A stretch of 64,000 nucleotides of DNA from Pseudomonas endophytica. Lineage in GTDB: Bacteria > Pseudomonadota > Gammaproteobacteria > Pseudomonadales > Pseudomonadaceae. Positions within the stretch are counted from its first letter, which is position 1, and the number at the start of each line of letters is the position of its first letter. The position numbers and the translations under genes were made by a program. Positions 46,309-56,884 of this stretch are shown here, piece by piece. The stretch spans positions 100,700 to 164,699 of the forward strand of contig NZ_LLWH01000112.1 in NCBI RefSeq assembly GCF_001411475.1, written 5' to 3'. Under the pieces are notes generated by a model. That model worked only from the letters and a program-made list of their open reading frames with translations, was not told the origin of the DNA and did not search any database.

Positions 46309-47592
46309 TTAAGCGTCAGGTGCAGCCTTAGCAGCTACTTCATTACTTTCATAAATGAACAACGGCTGGGACTTACCTTCTATAACGCTTTCGTCGATCA
46401 CGACTTTACTCACCTCTGACTGCGAGGGAATTTCGTACATGGTATCGAGCAGTACGCTTTCGAGGATAGAGCGCAGACCACGCGCACCGGTCTTACGCTC
46501 AAGTGCGCGCTTGGCCACTGCTTTCAGGGCGTCAGCACGGAACTCAAGATCAACACCTTCCATCTCGAACAACTTACCGTATTGCTTCGTCAGCGCGTTC
46601 TTAGGCTCGGTCAAAATCTGGATTAATGCTGCTTCGTCCAGCTCATCAAGTGTTGCCAGAACCGGCAGACGACCAACAAACTCAGGAATCAAGCCAAACT
46701 TGACCAGATCGTCTGGCTCAACCTCACGCAGAGACTCGCCAACCTTTTTGCCCTCTTCCTTACTGCGTACTTCAGCACTAAAGCCGATGCCGCCGCGAGT
46801 AGAGCGAGCCTGAACAACCTTCTCAAGGCCCGAGAAGGCACCACCGCAGATGAACAAGATATTGCGGGTATCAACCTGCAAGAACTCTTGCTGAGGATGC
46901 TTGCGTCCACCTTGAGGGGGTACGGAAGCCACAGTGCCTTCGATCAGTTTCAGCAACGCTTGCTGCACGCCTTCGCCGGAAACATCACGGGTAATCGAAG
47001 GGTTATCAGATTTGCGCGAAATCTTGTCGATTTCGTCGATGTAGACAATACCCATTTGAGCTTTTTCTACATCGTAATCGCATTTCTGGAGCAGTTTCTG
47101 AATGATATTTTCAACATCTTCGCCCACATAACCGGCTTCAGTAAGCGTGGTTGCATCAGCGATGGTGAAAGGTACGTTCAGCAAACGAGCCAAGGTTTCG
47201 GCCAGCAGGGTTTTACCCGAGCCAGTAGGCCCAATCAGCAAGATGTTACTTTTGCCGAGCTCGACGTCGTCGTTCTTTTTGTCACGCTGGTTCAGGCGCT
47301 TGTAGTGGTTATACACCGCTACTGCCAAAACCTTTTTGGCACGTTCCTGACCAATAACGTATTGATCAAGGATGCCGCTAATTTCTTTAGGCGAAGGGAG
47401 TTTATGCGCGCTGCTTTCGGCTTGGGCTTCCTGCACCTCCTCACGGATGATGTCGTTGCACAAGTCGACGCATTCGTCGCAGATAAACACCGAGGGGCCG
47501 GCAATCAATTTGCGCACTTCATGCTGGCTTTTGCCACAGAAGGAGCAATAGAGCAATTTGCCGTTGTCCTCGCCGTTGCGGGTGTCAGTCAT
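46309..47592 (-). CDS. clpX: ATP-dependent Clp protease, ATPase subunit ClpX
   Basis: A 427-residue unfoldase. The N-terminal zinc-binding domain shows [11 protein letters not shown] and [10 protein letters not shown] (four Cys). The AAA+ domain has Walker [13 protein letters not shown], the pore loop GYVGED, Walker [10 protein letters not shown] and the [16 protein letters not shown] sensor segment. It unfolds substrates and feeds them to ClpP. The chosen ATG at 47592 gives the usual [10 protein letters not shown] start; an upstream TTG or ATG frame is not family-like. It follows clpP by 106 bases on the same strand. Confidence 0.97.
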   Translation of the reverse strand: MTDTRNGEDNGKLLYCSFCGKSQHEVRKLIAGPSVFICDECVDLCNDIIREEVQEAQAESSAHKLPSPKEISGILDQYVIGQERAKKVLAVAVYNHYKRLNQRDKKNDDVELGKSNILLIGPTGSGKTLLAETLARLLNVPFTIADATTLTEAGYVGEDVENIIQKLLQKCDYDVEKAQMGIVYIDEIDKISRKSDNPSITRDVSGEGVQQALLKLIEGTVASVPPQGGRKHPQQEFLQVDTRNILFICGGAFSGLEKVVQARSTRGGIGFSAEVRSKEEGKKVGESLREVEPDDLVKFGLIPEFVGRLPVLATLDELDEAALIQILTEPKNALTKQYGKLFEMEGVDLEFRADALKAVAKRALERKTGARGLRSILESVLLDTMYEIPSQSEVSKVVIDESVIEGKSQPLFIYESNEVAAKAAPDA

Positions 47593-47698
47593 TCGATCGA
47601 TCCAAATCCGATAGGCTTGCAACACAAGATGAAGGCAACTGCGGGCTTTTTCAAGCCCACAAATGGTTGGTTAACCAAACCCTCTACATTTGGGCTGC

Positions 47699-48340
47699 TT
47701 AAGCGGGCATTTGACGCTTGCTGAACACAGAGTCGATCAAACCGTATTCGGCTGCACGCTCAGCGCTCATGAAGTTGTCACGCTCAGTATCACGCTCGAT
47801 GGTCTCAAGAGGCTGCCCCGTGTGGTGGGCTAACAACGAGTTCAAACGATGACGAATATTGAGGATTTCTTTAGCATGAATGTCGATATCAGACGCCTGG
47901 CCTTGGAAACCACCCAATGGCTGGTGAATCATCATGCGCGAGTTTGGCAAGCAATGACGCTTGCCCGGCGCACCACCTGCCAGCAGGAAAGCCCCCATAC
48001 TACAGGCCTGACCAATGCAGATAGTCGACACATCTGGCTTGATGAACTGCATGGTGTCGTAGATCGACATGCCAGCAGTCACAGAGCCACCTGGAGAGTT
48101 TATGTACAGATGGATGTCCTTGTCCGGGTTTTCGGCCTCAAGGAAAAGCAGCTGCGCAGCTACTAGGTTGGCCATGTAGTCTTCGACAGGGCCTACCAGA
48201 AAGATGATTCGCTCCTTCAAAAGGCGCGAATAAATGTCGTAGGAGCGCTCGCCACGGGCAGATTGCTCAACAACCATCGGGACCAAGCCGCCAGCGGCAT
48301 GGATGTCAGAGTTCTGCTGAATATAAGAATTGCGGGACAT
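47699..48340 (-). CDS. clpP: ATP-dependent Clp protease, proteolytic subunit ClpP
   Basis: A 213-residue serine protease that forms the tetradecameric chamber of ClpXP. The catalytic Ser-114 (GQACSMGAF) and His-139 ([10 protein letters not shown]) are present, as are the processing region at the N-terminus and the [12 protein letters not shown] oxyanion strand. It lies between tig and clpX in the conserved tig-clpP-clpX order. Confidence 0.97.
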   Translation of the reverse strand: MSRNSYIQQNSDIHAAGGLVPMVVEQSARGERSYDIYSRLLKERIIFLVGPVEDYMANLVAAQLLFLEAENPDKDIHLYINSPGGSVTAGMSIYDTMQFIKPDVSTICIGQACSMGAFLLAGGAPGKRHCLPNSRMMIHQPLGGFQGQASDIDIHAKEILNIRHRLNSLLAHHTGQPLETIERDTERDNFMSAERAAEYGLIDSVFSKRQMPA

Positions 48341-48379
48341 GTCCGGCAGTCACTCCCAAATAGTCTTGTCTGGAATACG

Positions 48380-48408
48380 CATAAGCCAGCTCGAGGCTGG
48401 CTTATGGT
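48380..48408. terminator. Hairpin between tig and clpP
   Basis: CATAAGCCAGC, loop TCGA and GCTGGCTTATG form an 11-base perfect stem. It lacks a T-run on the minus strand, so it may attenuate or protect the clpP message rather than fully terminate tig transcription. Confidence 0.6.
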
Positions 48409-48431
48409 TGTGTTTTCTAACGAGTCAAAAA

Positions 48432-49742
48432 TCAGTCGGCTTGTGGAGCTTCTACCGGCTTGACAGCTTCTTCGTAAGAGACCGCGTTATCGGTCACCTT
48501 AGCCTTCTGCAGAACAGTATCCACAACTTGCTCTTCGAGCACAACCGAACGAACCTCGTTCAATTGCTGATCATTTTTGTAGTACCAAGCTACAACCTGC
48601 TCCGGCTCTTGGTAAGCGGAGGCCATTTCCTGAATCATCTCGCGAACGCGATCTTCATCAGGCTTGAGGTCGAACTGCTTGACCACTTCAGCTACGATCA
48701 GACCCAGTACAACGCGGCGCTTGGCTTGCTCTTCGAAGAGCTCAGCAGGCAGTTGGTCTGGTTTGATGTTGCCACCGAATTGCTGAACAGCCTGAACGCG
48801 CAGACGATCAACTTCGTTGGACAGCAATGCTTTTGGAACTTCGATTGGGTTGGCAGCCAACAGGCCATCCATTACTTGGTTCTTAACTTTGGACTTGATG
48901 GCCTGACGCAGCTCACGCTCCATATTCTTACGAACTTCGGTGCGGAAACCTTCAATACCTGTTTCCTTAATACCGAATTGAGCGAAGAACTCTTCGTTCA
49001 GTTCTGGCAGCTTAGGCTCAGATACAGTGTTCACTTTTACAGTGAACTCAGCCGCTTTACCGGCTAGGTCCAGGTTCTGATAGTCCTCTGGGAAAGTCAG
49101 GGTCAGAACACGCTCTTCGCCTGCTTTAGCGCCAACCAGACCGTCTTCAAAGCCCGGAATCATACGACCCGAACCTAGAACCAGTTGAGTACCTTGGGCG
49201 GAACCGCCTGCAAAGACTTCACCATCAACTTTGCCAACGAAGTCGATGTTCAGTTGATCTTCGTTCTGAGCTGTACGCTCAGTTACTTCAAAGCGGGTGT
49301 TTTGTTTACGCAGCACGTCCAGCATTTTGTCCAGATCAGCCTCAGCCACTTCAGCGCTCAGGCGCTCGACGGCGATAGTATCCAGACCTGTTACTTCGAA
49401 TTCAGGGAATACTTCGAAAGTAGCGATGTATTCCAGATCTTTGCCTTTTTCAAAGACTTTAGGCTCAACCGACGGTGCACCAGCCGGGTTCAGCTTTTGC
49501 TCAACCACTGCTTCATAGAAAGAAGCCTGGATCACGTTGCCCAGCGCTTCTTGACGCGCATCAGCTTCATAGCGCTGACGGATCACGCTCATTGGCACTT
49601 TGCCTGGACGGAAGCCCGGGATTTTGGCCTTCTGGGCAGTCTGTTGCAGACGCTTGTTGACTTCAGCCTCAATACGCTCAGCTGGCACGCCAATGGTCAT
49701 GCGACGCTCAAGAGCGGAAGTATTTTCAACAGAAACTTGCAT
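48432..49742 (-). CDS. tig: Trigger factor, ribosome-associated chaperone
   Basis: A 436-residue protein with the N-terminal ribosome-binding domain (signature GFRPGKVP), a central FKBP-type PPIase domain (about 150-245) and a long C-terminal helical chaperone domain. It binds nascent chains at the ribosome exit. I chose the ATG at 49742 (GAGGAATA ribosome binding site; MQVSVENTS is the family start) although the frame is open upstream. First gene of the tig-clpP-clpX series on the minus strand. Confidence 0.97.
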   Translation of the reverse strand: MQVSVENTSALERRMTIGVPAERIEAEVNKRLQQTAQKAKIPGFRPGKVPMSVIRQRYEADARQEALGNVIQASFYEAVVEQKLNPAGAPSVEPKVFEKGKDLEYIATFEVFPEFEVTGLDTIAVERLSAEVAEADLDKMLDVLRKQNTRFEVTERTAQNEDQLNIDFVGKVDGEVFAGGSAQGTQLVLGSGRMIPGFEDGLVGAKAGEERVLTLTFPEDYQNLDLAGKAAEFTVKVNTVSEPKLPELNEEFFAQFGIKETGIEGFRTEVRKNMERELRQAIKSKVKNQVMDGLLAANPIEVPKALLSNEVDRLRVQAVQQFGGNIKPDQLPAELFEEQAKRRVVLGLIVAEVVKQFDLKPDEDRVREMIQEMASAYQEPEQVVAWYYKNDQQLNEVRSVVLEEQVVDTVLQKAKVTDNAVSYEEAVKPVEAPQAD

Positions 49743-50049
49743 GGATATTCCTCGTTGCACAGACATTAGCCGGCCGTTTCCGACCCCATAATCAAGGGCA
49801 TGCATTCTAGTGGGTCAAACTCAAGAAGTCACCCTACCGAAAACGCACATAGAAACAGCCGGTACATTATTAAGCACAAGCATTGATTTGCTTAGCCCGC
49901 TCGGCACACACAAACCTTTAATCAGTGCCAGCTCAGAGCCTTCTATATAGGTGCAGGCACAGGCAGCACCGCCACTCGCCAAGCAACCAAAATCGAAGCA
50001 TCATTTAGCAATACAATGCCTTCCTCACTGAAAGCACGACTTTTAAACC

Positions 50050-50091
50050 AAAAAAAAGCGCACTCCTTTACAGGTTCTGCGCTTTTTTTGG
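50050..50091 (-). terminator. Second terminator of the tRNA unit
   Basis: CAAAAAAAGCGCA and TGCGCTTTTTTTG pair over 12 bases around a 14-base loop, with a T-run in both directions. Confidence 0.85.
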
Positions 50092-50203
50092 ATTAACGGT
50101 AAAGCCACTCAGCCTGAGGCAACGAATTGGCTTAAACATCAATGTCTTATGACGACATGATATTAACCCGACCCGCTCACTGCATGAGCACGTGAAACAT
50201 CGA

Positions 50204-50240
50204 AACAAAAACGCCAGACGGTTAATCTGGCGTTTTAAAA
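50204..50240 (-). terminator. First terminator of the tRNA unit
   Basis: On the minus strand AACGCCAGA and TCTGGCGTT form a stem followed by TTTG and a run, directly after tRNA-His. It resembles the hairpin at 50650-50673 between tRNA-His and tRNA-Leu. Confidence 0.85.
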
Positions 50241-50243
50241 ATA

Positions 50244-50320
50244 TGGGGTGGACGAAGGGGATCGAACCCTCGACAACGGGAGTCACAATCCCGTGCTCTA
50301 CCAACTGAGCTACGCCCACC
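50244..50320 (-). tRNA. tRNA-His (anticodon GTG)
   Basis: On the minus strand a complete cloverleaf with the extra 5' G-1, acceptor GTGGGCG/CGTCCAC, anticodon loop TTGTGAC (GTG), T loop TTCGATC and encoded CCA. Last gene of the Arg-His-Leu-His series; identical to the copy at 50684-50760 over the tRNA body. Confidence 0.97.
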
Positions 50321-50543
50321 ATAGTGCATCTAGCACCCGCTGTATCAGCATCACCCTAGGCATGCTTTATCAGCGGGAAGACTAGTGTATTGAGGCGCCA
50401 TCTAACAAACGATGGGACAACAATGCATTAGACCTATTCAGTGCGCCTCTAAATAAAGCGCGCTACTACAAAATAAAAAGGCCGCACAAGGCAGCCTCTT
50501 CAATAGCTCCGCAAAATATAGCGATACATTGCGAAACTTTAAT

Positions 50544-50628
50544 TGGTGCGGACGGAGAGACTCGAACTCTCACACCTTTCGGCGCTGGAACCTAAATCCA
50601 GTGTGTCTACCAATTCCACCACATCCGC
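50544..50628 (-). tRNA. tRNA-Leu (anticodon TAG)
   Basis: On the minus strand, 85 bases with a long class II variable arm, acceptor GCGGATG/CGTCCGC (one wobble), anticodon loop TTTAGGT (TAG), T loop TTCGAGT and CCA end. Confidence 0.96.
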
Positions 50629-50649
50629 ATTTTAACGCTTGAAGCAAAG

Positions 50650-50673
50650 ACGCCAGATTTGTGATCTGGCGGC
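50650..50673. repeat. Hairpin between tRNA-His and tRNA-Leu
   Basis: CGCCAGAT, loop TTGTG and ATCTGGCG are nearly identical to the terminator downstream of the other tRNA-His copy, suggesting that tRNA-His was duplicated together with its 3' flank. Confidence 0.75.
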
Positions 50674-50683
50674 TTTCTAAATA

Positions 50684-50760
50684 TGGGGTGGACGAAGGGG
50701 ATCGAACCCTCGACAACGGGAGTCACAATCCCGTGCTCTACCAACTGAGCTACGCCCACC
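50684..50760 (-). tRNA. tRNA-His (anticodon GTG), second copy
   Basis: On the minus strand the same sequence as the copy at 50244-50320, with G-1, anticodon GTG and CCA. Located between tRNA-Arg and tRNA-Leu. Confidence 0.97.
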
Positions 50761-50800
50761 ATATTGCCTTTACCGCTTTACTTGTGCCAATGCTGCCTAA

Positions 50801-50877
50801 TGGCGCACCCGGCAGGACTCGAACCTGCGACCATCCGCTTAGAAGGCGGATGCTCTATCCAGCTGAGCTACGGGCGC
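50801..50877 (-). tRNA. tRNA-Arg (anticodon TCT)
   Basis: On the minus strand a complete cloverleaf with acceptor GCGCCCG/CGGGTGC, anticodon loop CTTCTAA (TCT), T loop TTCGAGT, discriminator G and CCA. It is the first gene of the four-tRNA unit; a promoter candidate lies upstream near 50999-51025. Confidence 0.97.
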
Positions 50878-50998
50878 CTTATTAATCTGTACTCTGTGAC
50901 GATTACAAACTAATTGCTTTCAGTATCACCAAGCTGGACAACAACTTCGCTCTACCTTCTCAACCAGTGCTAGGCTGTGCCCGACAAGTGCGACGAAT

Positions 50999-51025
50999 GT
51001 TATAGGCGCCCCTGAAAGTCGTCAA
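50999..51025 (-). promoter_or_regulatory. Candidate promoter of the tRNA unit
   Basis: On the minus strand TTGACG (51025-51020) is followed by TATAAC (51004-50999) at 15 bases, or by TAACAT at 17 bases. It lies about 122 bases before tRNA-Arg. The spacing is not ideal, so the call is tentative. Confidence 0.45.
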
Positions 51026-51157
51026 CTCTTTTTTAAAAAAAGTTTAGAAATATAAAGGAGTTAGGGGAATAAGCAGACTAAGCGCCTTTGCCCTTACGCC
51101 CCGGCATGCGAGAATGCACGCCCTTTTTCCACCCTTTACGATGGTTAATCACGCGTA

Positions 51158-52012
51158 ATGACTGCACAACTAATCGACGGCAAGGCGATTGCCGCCAACC
51201 TGCGCCAGCAGATTGCCAAACGCGTCGCCGAGCGTCACGAGCAAGACCTGCGCACTCCCGGTCTGGCAGTGATTCTGGTCGGCAGCGATCCTGCCTCTCA
51301 GGTTTATGTTTCGCACAAGCGTAAAGACTGCGAAGAAGTAGGTTTTCTTTCACAGGCTTATGACCTACCGTCCGATACCACTCAACAAGCACTGACCGAT
51401 CTGATTGATCGTCTTAATGAAGACGCAAACATCGACGGTATCCTGCTGCAACTGCCGCTGCCTGAACATCTGGACGCCTCCAAATTGCTGGAACGCATCC
51501 GCCCAGACAAAGACGTCGACGGTTTCCACCCCTACAACGTCGGCCGCTTGGCTCAGCGCATTCCACTGCTGCGCCCTTGCACACCCAAAGGGATCATGAC
51601 CCTGCTAGAAAGCACTGGTCAGGATCTATACGGGATGGACGCTGTTATTGTCGGCGCCTCTAACATTGTTGGCCGTCCGATGGCCATGGAACTGCTGCTG
51701 GCTGGCTGCACCGTAACCGTAACGCATCGCTTTACCAAGGACTTGGCGGGCCATGTTGGCCGCGCTGACTTAGTGGTGGTAGCCGCAGGCAAACCCGGCC
51801 TGGTCAAAGGTGAATGGATCAAAGAAGGCGCCATCGTGATCGACGTTGGCATCAACCGTCAGGCTGATGGCAAGTTAGTCGGCGACGTAATCTACGAGAC
51901 AGCCCTGCCCCGCGCGGGTTGGATCACCCCGGTTCCAGGCGGTGTAGGCCCTATGACACGCGCCTGTCTGCTAGAGAACACCTTGTACGCAGCAGAAGCG
52001 CTGCACGACTAA
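51158..52012 (+). CDS. folD: Bifunctional methylenetetrahydrofolate dehydrogenase/cyclohydrolase
   Basis: A 284-residue enzyme of one-carbon metabolism that interconverts methylene-, methenyl- and formyl-tetrahydrofolate with NADP. Family motifs [13 protein letters not shown] (catalytic Lys), [14 protein letters not shown]-type [12 protein letters not shown] and [10 protein letters not shown] are present. It is divergent from the tRNA cluster and ends at a strong terminator before the convergent cysS. Confidence 0.97.
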   Translation: MTAQLIDGKAIAANLRQQIAKRVAERHEQDLRTPGLAVILVGSDPASQVYVSHKRKDCEEVGFLSQAYDLPSDTTQQALTDLIDRLNEDANIDGILLQLPLPEHLDASKLLERIRPDKDVDGFHPYNVGRLAQRIPLLRPCTPKGIMTLLESTGQDLYGMDAVIVGASNIVGRPMAMELLLAGCTVTVTHRFTKDLAGHVGRADLVVVAAGKPGLVKGEWIKEGAIVIDVGINRQADGKLVGDVIYETALPRAGWITPVPGGVGPMTRACLLENTLYAAEALHD

Positions 52013-52031
52013 GTAGCCGTGACTCATCGGC

Positions 52032-52060
52032 AAAACGGCACCCTCAGGTGCCGTTTTTTA
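52032..52060 (+). terminator. Terminator of folD
   Basis: AAACGGCACC, loop CTCA and GGTGCCGTTT form a perfect 10-base stem followed by a T-run. Confidence 0.93.
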
Positions 52061-52127
52061 TTGCCCAACAAGTATCTACCCGCATAGAAGCGAGCGCTCT
52101 CGCCCCTACAGAGGGTGCGGGATCAGC

Positions 52128-53510
52128 CTAGTCGACCAAGCGCCAGGTAGTACCGCCTTTGCCGTCTTCCAACACAACGCCCATTGCGGTGAGTTGATCG
52201 CGAATACGGTCCGACTCAGCCCAATCCTTGCCTGCACGCGCAGCTAAGCGGGCAGCAATCAGCGCATCTACTTGCGCTGCATCCACCCGCCCCTCAGCGC
52301 CCGCCTGCAGAAAGTCATCTGCTTCAAGCTGCAATACACCCAGCACATCCGCCAATTCTTTAAGGCGCGACGCTAAACCGGCAGCAACCTGCACATCGGT
52401 TTCGCGCAAACGATTGATCTCGCGAACCATCTCGAACAAAACCGCACAGGCTTCTGGCGTACCGAAGTCATCGTTCATCACTTGAGTAAAGCGCTCAACA
52501 AACGCCTCACCACCGGCAGGAGCCACTTTCGGCAAGCCTTTGAGTGCATGATAGAACCGCTCAAGGGCCGCTTTTGCGTCCTTAAGATTGTCTTCGGAGT
52601 AGTTGATCGAACTCCGGTAATGACTGGACACCAACAAGTAACGCACTACTTCTGGATGATATTTCTCCAGAACGTCGCGAATGGTAAAGAAGTTGTTCAA
52701 GGATTTGGACATCTTCTCGCCGTTGATGCGAATCATCCCGCAGTGCATCCAGGCATTGGCGTAGGTTTTACCCGTCGCCGCCTCGCTTTGGGCGATTTCG
52801 TTCTCATGGTGCGGAAACTCAAGATCGCTGCCTCCACCATGAATATCAAACGTCTCACCCAAACAGCAGGTCGACATCACCGAGCACTCAATATGCCAGC
52901 CAGGACGCCCCGGGCCCCACGGCGACTCCCAGCTCGGCTCACCCGGTTTGACGCCTTTCCAGAGCACGAAGTCCAGCGGATCGTCTTTGGCCTCGTCAAC
53001 CTCAATGCGAGCACCAATGCGCAAATCTTCGATCTTCTTACGCGATAACTTACCGTAGCCCATGAACTTGGCGACGCGGTAATACACGTCCCCATTGCCC
53101 GGCGCATAGGCATAACCTTTGTCGATCAAGGTCTGGATCATCGCGTGCATGCCAGCAATGTGATCGGTAGCACGCGGCTCCATGTCCGGCTTGCGGATAT
53201 TGAGTCGCGCCTCATCCTCATGCATGGCAGCGATCATGCGCTCAGTCAGCGCCTCAAACGTCTCACCGTTCTCACGGGCACGATTGATGATCTTGTCGTC
53301 GATATCGGTGATGTTGCGCACATAGGTCAAATCGTAACCGCTGAAACGCAACCAGCGCGTTACTAGGTCGAAGGCCACCATACTGCGGCCATGACCCAGG
53401 TGGCAGTAGTCGTACACGGTCATACCGCACACGTACATGCGCACCTTATTGCCATCCAAAGGCTTGAAAACTTCTTTGCTCTTGGTGAGCGTGTTGTAGA
53501 TCGTTAACAC
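52128..53510 (-). CDS. cysS: Cysteinyl-tRNA synthetase
   Basis: A 460-residue class I aminoacyl-tRNA synthetase that charges tRNA-Cys. The HIGH-type motif appears as [16 protein letters not shown] is intact ([10 protein letters not shown]), and the zinc site includes CGMTVYDYC and WHIECSVMS plus [17 protein letters not shown]. The start is GTG at 53510, with GGAAGAA as ribosome binding site. It lies 21 bases behind glnS, forming a glnS-cysS operon. Confidence 0.97.
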   Translation of the reverse strand: MLTIYNTLTKSKEVFKPLDGNKVRMYVCGMTVYDYCHLGHGRSMVAFDLVTRWLRFSGYDLTYVRNITDIDDKIINRARENGETFEALTERMIAAMHEDEARLNIRKPDMEPRATDHIAGMHAMIQTLIDKGYAYAPGNGDVYYRVAKFMGYGKLSRKKIEDLRIGARIEVDEAKDDPLDFVLWKGVKPGEPSWESPWGPGRPGWHIECSVMSTCCLGETFDIHGGGSDLEFPHHENEIAQSEAATGKTYANAWMHCGMIRINGEKMSKSLNNFFTIRDVLEKYHPEVVRYLLVSSHYRSSINYSEDNLKDAKAALERFYHALKGLPKVAPAGGEAFVERFTQVMNDDFGTPEACAVLFEMVREINRLRETDVQVAAGLASRLKELADVLGVLQLEADDFLQAGAEGRVDAAQVDALIAARLAARAGKDWAESDRIRDQLTAMGVVLEDGKGGTTWRLVD

Positions 53511-53531
53511 GACTTCTTCCTTAAAACTTGA

Positions 53532-55229
53532 TCACTGGCCCCACGAATCACGCAGAGTCACGGTACGGTTGAATACCGGACGACCTGGCTTCGAGTCCTT
53601 GATATCTGCGCAGAAGTAACCTTCGCGCTCGAACTGGAAGCGGTCTTCCGGCTTTGCGTTACCGAGCGAAGGCTCAGCACGACAACCGGTCAGCACTTGC
53701 AGTGAGTCAGGGTTGATGTTTTCCAGGAAGCTAGCGCCGTCCTCAGCCTTTTCAGGGTTCGGCGAACGGAACAGGCGATCATATAGGCGGACCTCACACT
53801 CGACGCTGACCGCCGCAGGCACCCAATGCACAACCCCTTTGACCTTGCGACCTTCAGGATTTTTACCGAGAGTTTCAGGGTCGTACGAGCAGTGCAGCTC
53901 AATAATGTTGCCATCAGCGTCTTTGATTGCTTCATCGGCACGAATCACGTAGCTACCGCGCAGACGCACTTCACCGGCAGGCTCAAGACGCTTGTAACCT
54001 TTAGGCGGCTCTTCCATGTAGTCGTCACGATCAATGTAGATCTCACGCGCAAACGGCAGCACGCGCACACCCATGTCTTCTTTAGGGTGACAAGGCAGCT
54101 CAAGATTCTCGACCTTGTCTTCAGGGTAATTGGTGATGATCACTTTCAATGGGCGCAATACGCACATAGCACGGGGCGCACTGTGATCAAGGTCGTCGCG
54201 AATACTGAATTCCAGCATGCCGAAGTCCACCACACCATCCGAACGGTTGGTGCCCACCATGTCGCAGAAGTTGCGGATCGACTTAGGCGTATAACCACGA
54301 CGACGGAAGCCCGACAGTGTCGACATCCGTGGATCATCCCAGCCATTCACGTGCTTTTCATCCACCAACAGCTTGAGCTTGCGCTTGCTGGTGATGGTGT
54401 AGTTCAGATTCAGACGCGAGAATTCGTACTGACGCGGCTTGCTCGGCACAGGCAGACTGTCGAGGAACCACTCGTACAAAGGGCGATGACCCTCGAACTC
54501 CAACGTGCAGATCGAATGGGTAATACCTTCGATCGCATCCGATTGACCATGAGTGAAGTCATAGTTCGGGTAAATGCACCATTTATCACCAGTTTGATGG
54601 TGGTGCGCGTGACGAATGCGATACAGGATCGGATCGCGCAGGTTCATGTTCGGCGAAGACATGTCGATCTTTGCTCGCAGTACACGCTTGCCGTCTTCGA
54701 ACTCGCCCGCTTTCATGCGTGCAAACAAATCGAGGTTTTCTTCAACGCTGCGATCACGGAAGGGGCTGTTTTTGCCCGGTTCAGTTAAATTGCCACGGTA
54801 TTCTTTAGCTTGCTCTGGGGTCAGGTCGCAGACATACGCCTTACCTTCCTTGATCAAGTAAACCGCCCAGTCGTGCAACTGATCGAAATATTGCGAGGCA
54901 TAGCGCACCTCACCAGACCATTGGAAACCCAGCCACTTCACATCGCTTTCAATCGCGTCGATGTATTCTTGGTCTTCTTTAGCCGGATTGGTGTCGTCAA
55001 AACGCAAATGCGTGACGCCGCCAAACTCCTCGGCCAGCCCAAAATTCACGCAAATAGATTTGGCATGGCCAATGTGCAAATAGCCATTAGGCTCAGGCGG
55101 GAAGCGGGTCACGATCTGCTGGCATTTACCCGAGTCAAGGTCTGCCTGCACGATTGGGCGCAGAAAATTGGCCGGTACAGCCGGGCCAGCCTTTGGATTC
55201 AGAGTGGGGTCAACAGTGGGCTTGCTCAT
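53532..55229 (-). CDS. glnS: Glutaminyl-tRNA synthetase
   Basis: A 565-residue class I synthetase with the HIGH motif in [15 protein letters not shown] and the Gln-specific C-terminal anticodon-binding barrels. The KMSKS-like loop is ITSKRKL, where E. coli has VMSKRKL. It charges tRNA-Gln directly, so the organism should not depend on the amidotransferase route for this tRNA. Followed by cysS on the same strand; divergent from ppiB. Confidence 0.97.
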   Translation of the reverse strand: MSKPTVDPTLNPKAGPAVPANFLRPIVQADLDSGKCQQIVTRFPPEPNGYLHIGHAKSICVNFGLAEEFGGVTHLRFDDTNPAKEDQEYIDAIESDVKWLGFQWSGEVRYASQYFDQLHDWAVYLIKEGKAYVCDLTPEQAKEYRGNLTEPGKNSPFRDRSVEENLDLFARMKAGEFEDGKRVLRAKIDMSSPNMNLRDPILYRIRHAHHHQTGDKWCIYPNYDFTHGQSDAIEGITHSICTLEFEGHRPLYEWFLDSLPVPSKPRQYEFSRLNLNYTITSKRKLKLLVDEKHVNGWDDPRMSTLSGFRRRGYTPKSIRNFCDMVGTNRSDGVVDFGMLEFSIRDDLDHSAPRAMCVLRPLKVIITNYPEDKVENLELPCHPKEDMGVRVLPFAREIYIDRDDYMEEPPKGYKRLEPAGEVRLRGSYVIRADEAIKDADGNIIELHCSYDPETLGKNPEGRKVKGVVHWVPAAVSVECEVRLYDRLFRSPNPEKAEDGASFLENINPDSLQVLTGCRAEPSLGNAKPEDRFQFEREGYFCADIKDSKPGRPVFNRTVTLRDSWGQ

Positions 55230-55503
55230 AGGATCCTTGAACGTAACGGGTGCGTGGCCTGTAACGACCGACTAAATCAAAGCGCCTATCATAGCCGATG
55301 CCGTCAAGCCACTGACAGAGCAGGCGGTCAATCAAAGCATTTGAAATGATGGCTTTTAATCCCCATATCGCAAAAACACCGTCGAAATGCAGTGCGGGCA
55401 CGCTAAACTCTGCCCGCGGCTATATCTACCCAGCCCGCCTGGGCTGACGGTGTCAAACAGATTTCCCTAGCCTAACGAATTCACTGATAGAGCGATAACG
55501 ACC

Positions 55504-56007
55504 ATGTCACACGTAAAACTGACTACCAACCACGGCGACATCGTGATTGAACTGAACGCTGAAAAGGCGCCGATTACTGTCGCCAACTTCATTGAATACG
55601 TAAAAGCCGGTCACTACGAAAACACTGTTTTCCACCGTGTAATCGGAAATTTCATGATTCAGGGCGGCGGCTTTGAACCTGGCATGAAAGAAAAGAAAGA
55701 CAAGCGCCCAAGCATCCAGAATGAGGCGGATAACGGCCTGTCGAACGACAAGTACACCGTCGCTATGGCACGTACGATGGAGCCGCATTCGGCTTCTGCG
55801 CAGTTCTTCATCAACGTCGCTGACAACAGCTTCCTGAACCACAGCGGTAAAAACGTCCAAGGTTGGGGCTACGCCGTATTCGGTAAAGTGACCGAAGGCC
55901 AGGACGTTGTCGACAAGATCAAAGGTGTTTCGACCACTTCTAAAGCGGGCCACCAAGACGTCCCAGCAGAAGACGTGATCATCGAGAAAGCCGAGATCAT
56001 TGAGTGA
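55504..56007 (+). CDS. ppiB: Cyclophilin-type peptidyl-prolyl isomerase B, cytosolic
   Basis: A 167-residue cyclophilin without signal peptide. Residues of the cyclophilin active site are recognisable: [34 protein letters not shown] and [13 protein letters not shown]. It catalyses proline isomerisation in the cytosol. Its stop overlaps the lpxH start (GTGA). Confidence 0.95.
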   Translation: MSHVKLTTNHGDIVIELNAEKAPITVANFIEYVKAGHYENTVFHRVIGNFMIQGGGFEPGMKEKKDKRPSIQNEADNGLSNDKYTVAMARTMEPHSASAQFFINVADNSFLNHSGKNVQGWGYAVFGKVTEGQDVVDKIKGVSTTSKAGHQDVPAEDVIIEKAEIIE

Positions 56008-56759
56008 TACTACTGATTTCAGATTTGCATCTGGAAGAGGAGCGCCCGGACATAACCCGGGCGTTTCTGGATTTCCTGTCCCAGCGCGCGCGCTCGGCAC
56101 AGGCGCTGTACATTTTGGGGGATTTTTTTGAAGCCTGGGTTGGCGACGATGCAATGACGCCCTACCAGCGCTCCATCTGCGAAGCGCTACGCGAATTAAG
56201 TGACAGCGGCACAGACGTGTTTCTGATGCATGGCAATCGCGATTTCCTGATCGGCCAAGCCTTTTGTAAGGCCGCTGGCTGCACCCTGCTTAAAGACCCG
56301 AGCGTTATTGATTTTTACGGCGAGCCGGTTTTACTGATGCATGGCGATAGCCTGTGCACTCGCGACGAAGCCTACATGCGCCTACGACGCTACTTGCGTA
56401 ACCCAGTGACATTGTGGGTTTTACGGCACTTGCCACTGAGCACGCGCCACGCCCTAGCGCGCAAGCTGCGCAGCGAAAGCCGGGCGCAAACCCGTATGAA
56501 AGCCAACGATATTGTCGACGTGACGCCCGACGAAGTGCCTCGGATCATGGAGCACTTTGGCGTAAAGACACTGATCCACGGCCACACCCATCGCCCCGCG
56601 ATACATAAATTGCAAATTGGCGACCTCGCGGCCAAGCGCATCGTACTGGGAGATTGGGACAAACAAGGCTGGGCACTGCAGGTGGATGAACACGGCATGC
56701 AGTTGGCGGCATTTGACTTTGTCACACCGCAGTTAGTCTTACCCGGCACGCCACTTTAG
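56004..56759 (+). CDS. lpxH: UDP-2,3-diacylglucosamine diphosphatase
   Basis: A 251-residue calcineurin-like phosphoesterase that cuts UDP-2,3-diacylglucosamine to lipid X and UMP in lipid A synthesis, at the inner membrane surface. Metal-binding motifs are [39 protein letters not shown] and HGHTHRP. The GTG start at 56004 overlaps the ppiB stop and indicates translational coupling. Confidence 0.96.
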   Translation: MILLISDLHLEEERPDITRAFLDFLSQRARSAQALYILGDFFEAWVGDDAMTPYQRSICEALRELSDSGTDVFLMHGNRDFLIGQAFCKAAGCTLLKDPSVIDFYGEPVLLMHGDSLCTRDEAYMRLRRYLRNPVTLWVLRHLPLSTRHALARKLRSESRAQTRMKANDIVDVTPDEVPRIMEHFGVKTLIHGHTHRPAIHKLQIGDLAAKRIVLGDWDKQGWALQVDEHGMQLAAFDFVTPQLVLPGTPL

Positions 56760-56770
56760 GCGTGAACTGA

Positions 56771-56863
56771 TCTCGCGATCTTTTGGTTGACCACGGAGCT
56801 GCCGCAGGCTGCGATCTTTTGCGTTTGAAGATCGAAAGATCGTAGCCTGCGTCAACTCCTACG
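56771..56863. repeat. REP-type repeat between lpxH and emrB
   Basis: The arms GCGATCTTTTG, GGAGCTGCCGCAGGCTGCGATC, GATCGAAAGATCGTAGCCTGCG and AACTCCTACG form a pair of inverted elements of the same GCAGGCTGCGA...CTCCTAC family as at 3771. It lies between convergent genes and may terminate both. Confidence 0.8.
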
Positions 56864-56884
56864 AAACGGGTTACATACCAAGCC

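Larger units (their letters stand above)
49743..50243. other. Non-coding region between tig and the tRNA cluster
   Basis: A stretch of about 500 bases without a gene. It holds the tig leader (a TAGAAT -10-like box lies near 49803-49808), the two terminators of the tRNA unit (50050-50091 and 50204-50240) and otherwise no conserved feature or reading frame that I can support. An 84-codon frame at 50068-50322 on the minus strand runs through the tRNA and is not a gene. Confidence 0.7.

Noticed and set aside
50068..50322. 84-codon minus-strand frame and a 74-codon plus-strand frame at 50661-50885
   Set aside because: Both run through tRNA genes; translated tRNA sequence such as DEGDRTLDNG is a common false protein.
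50244..50877. tRNA cluster as an integration site of a genomic island
   Set aside because: No integrase gene, no direct repeat of a tRNA 3' end beyond the complete tRNA copies, and housekeeping genes on both sides.
53532..55229. GlnRS KMSKS loop reads ITSKRKL instead of VMSKRKL
   Set aside because: The functional SK residues remain; I regard the Met-to-Thr change as a normal variant of the family, not a defect.
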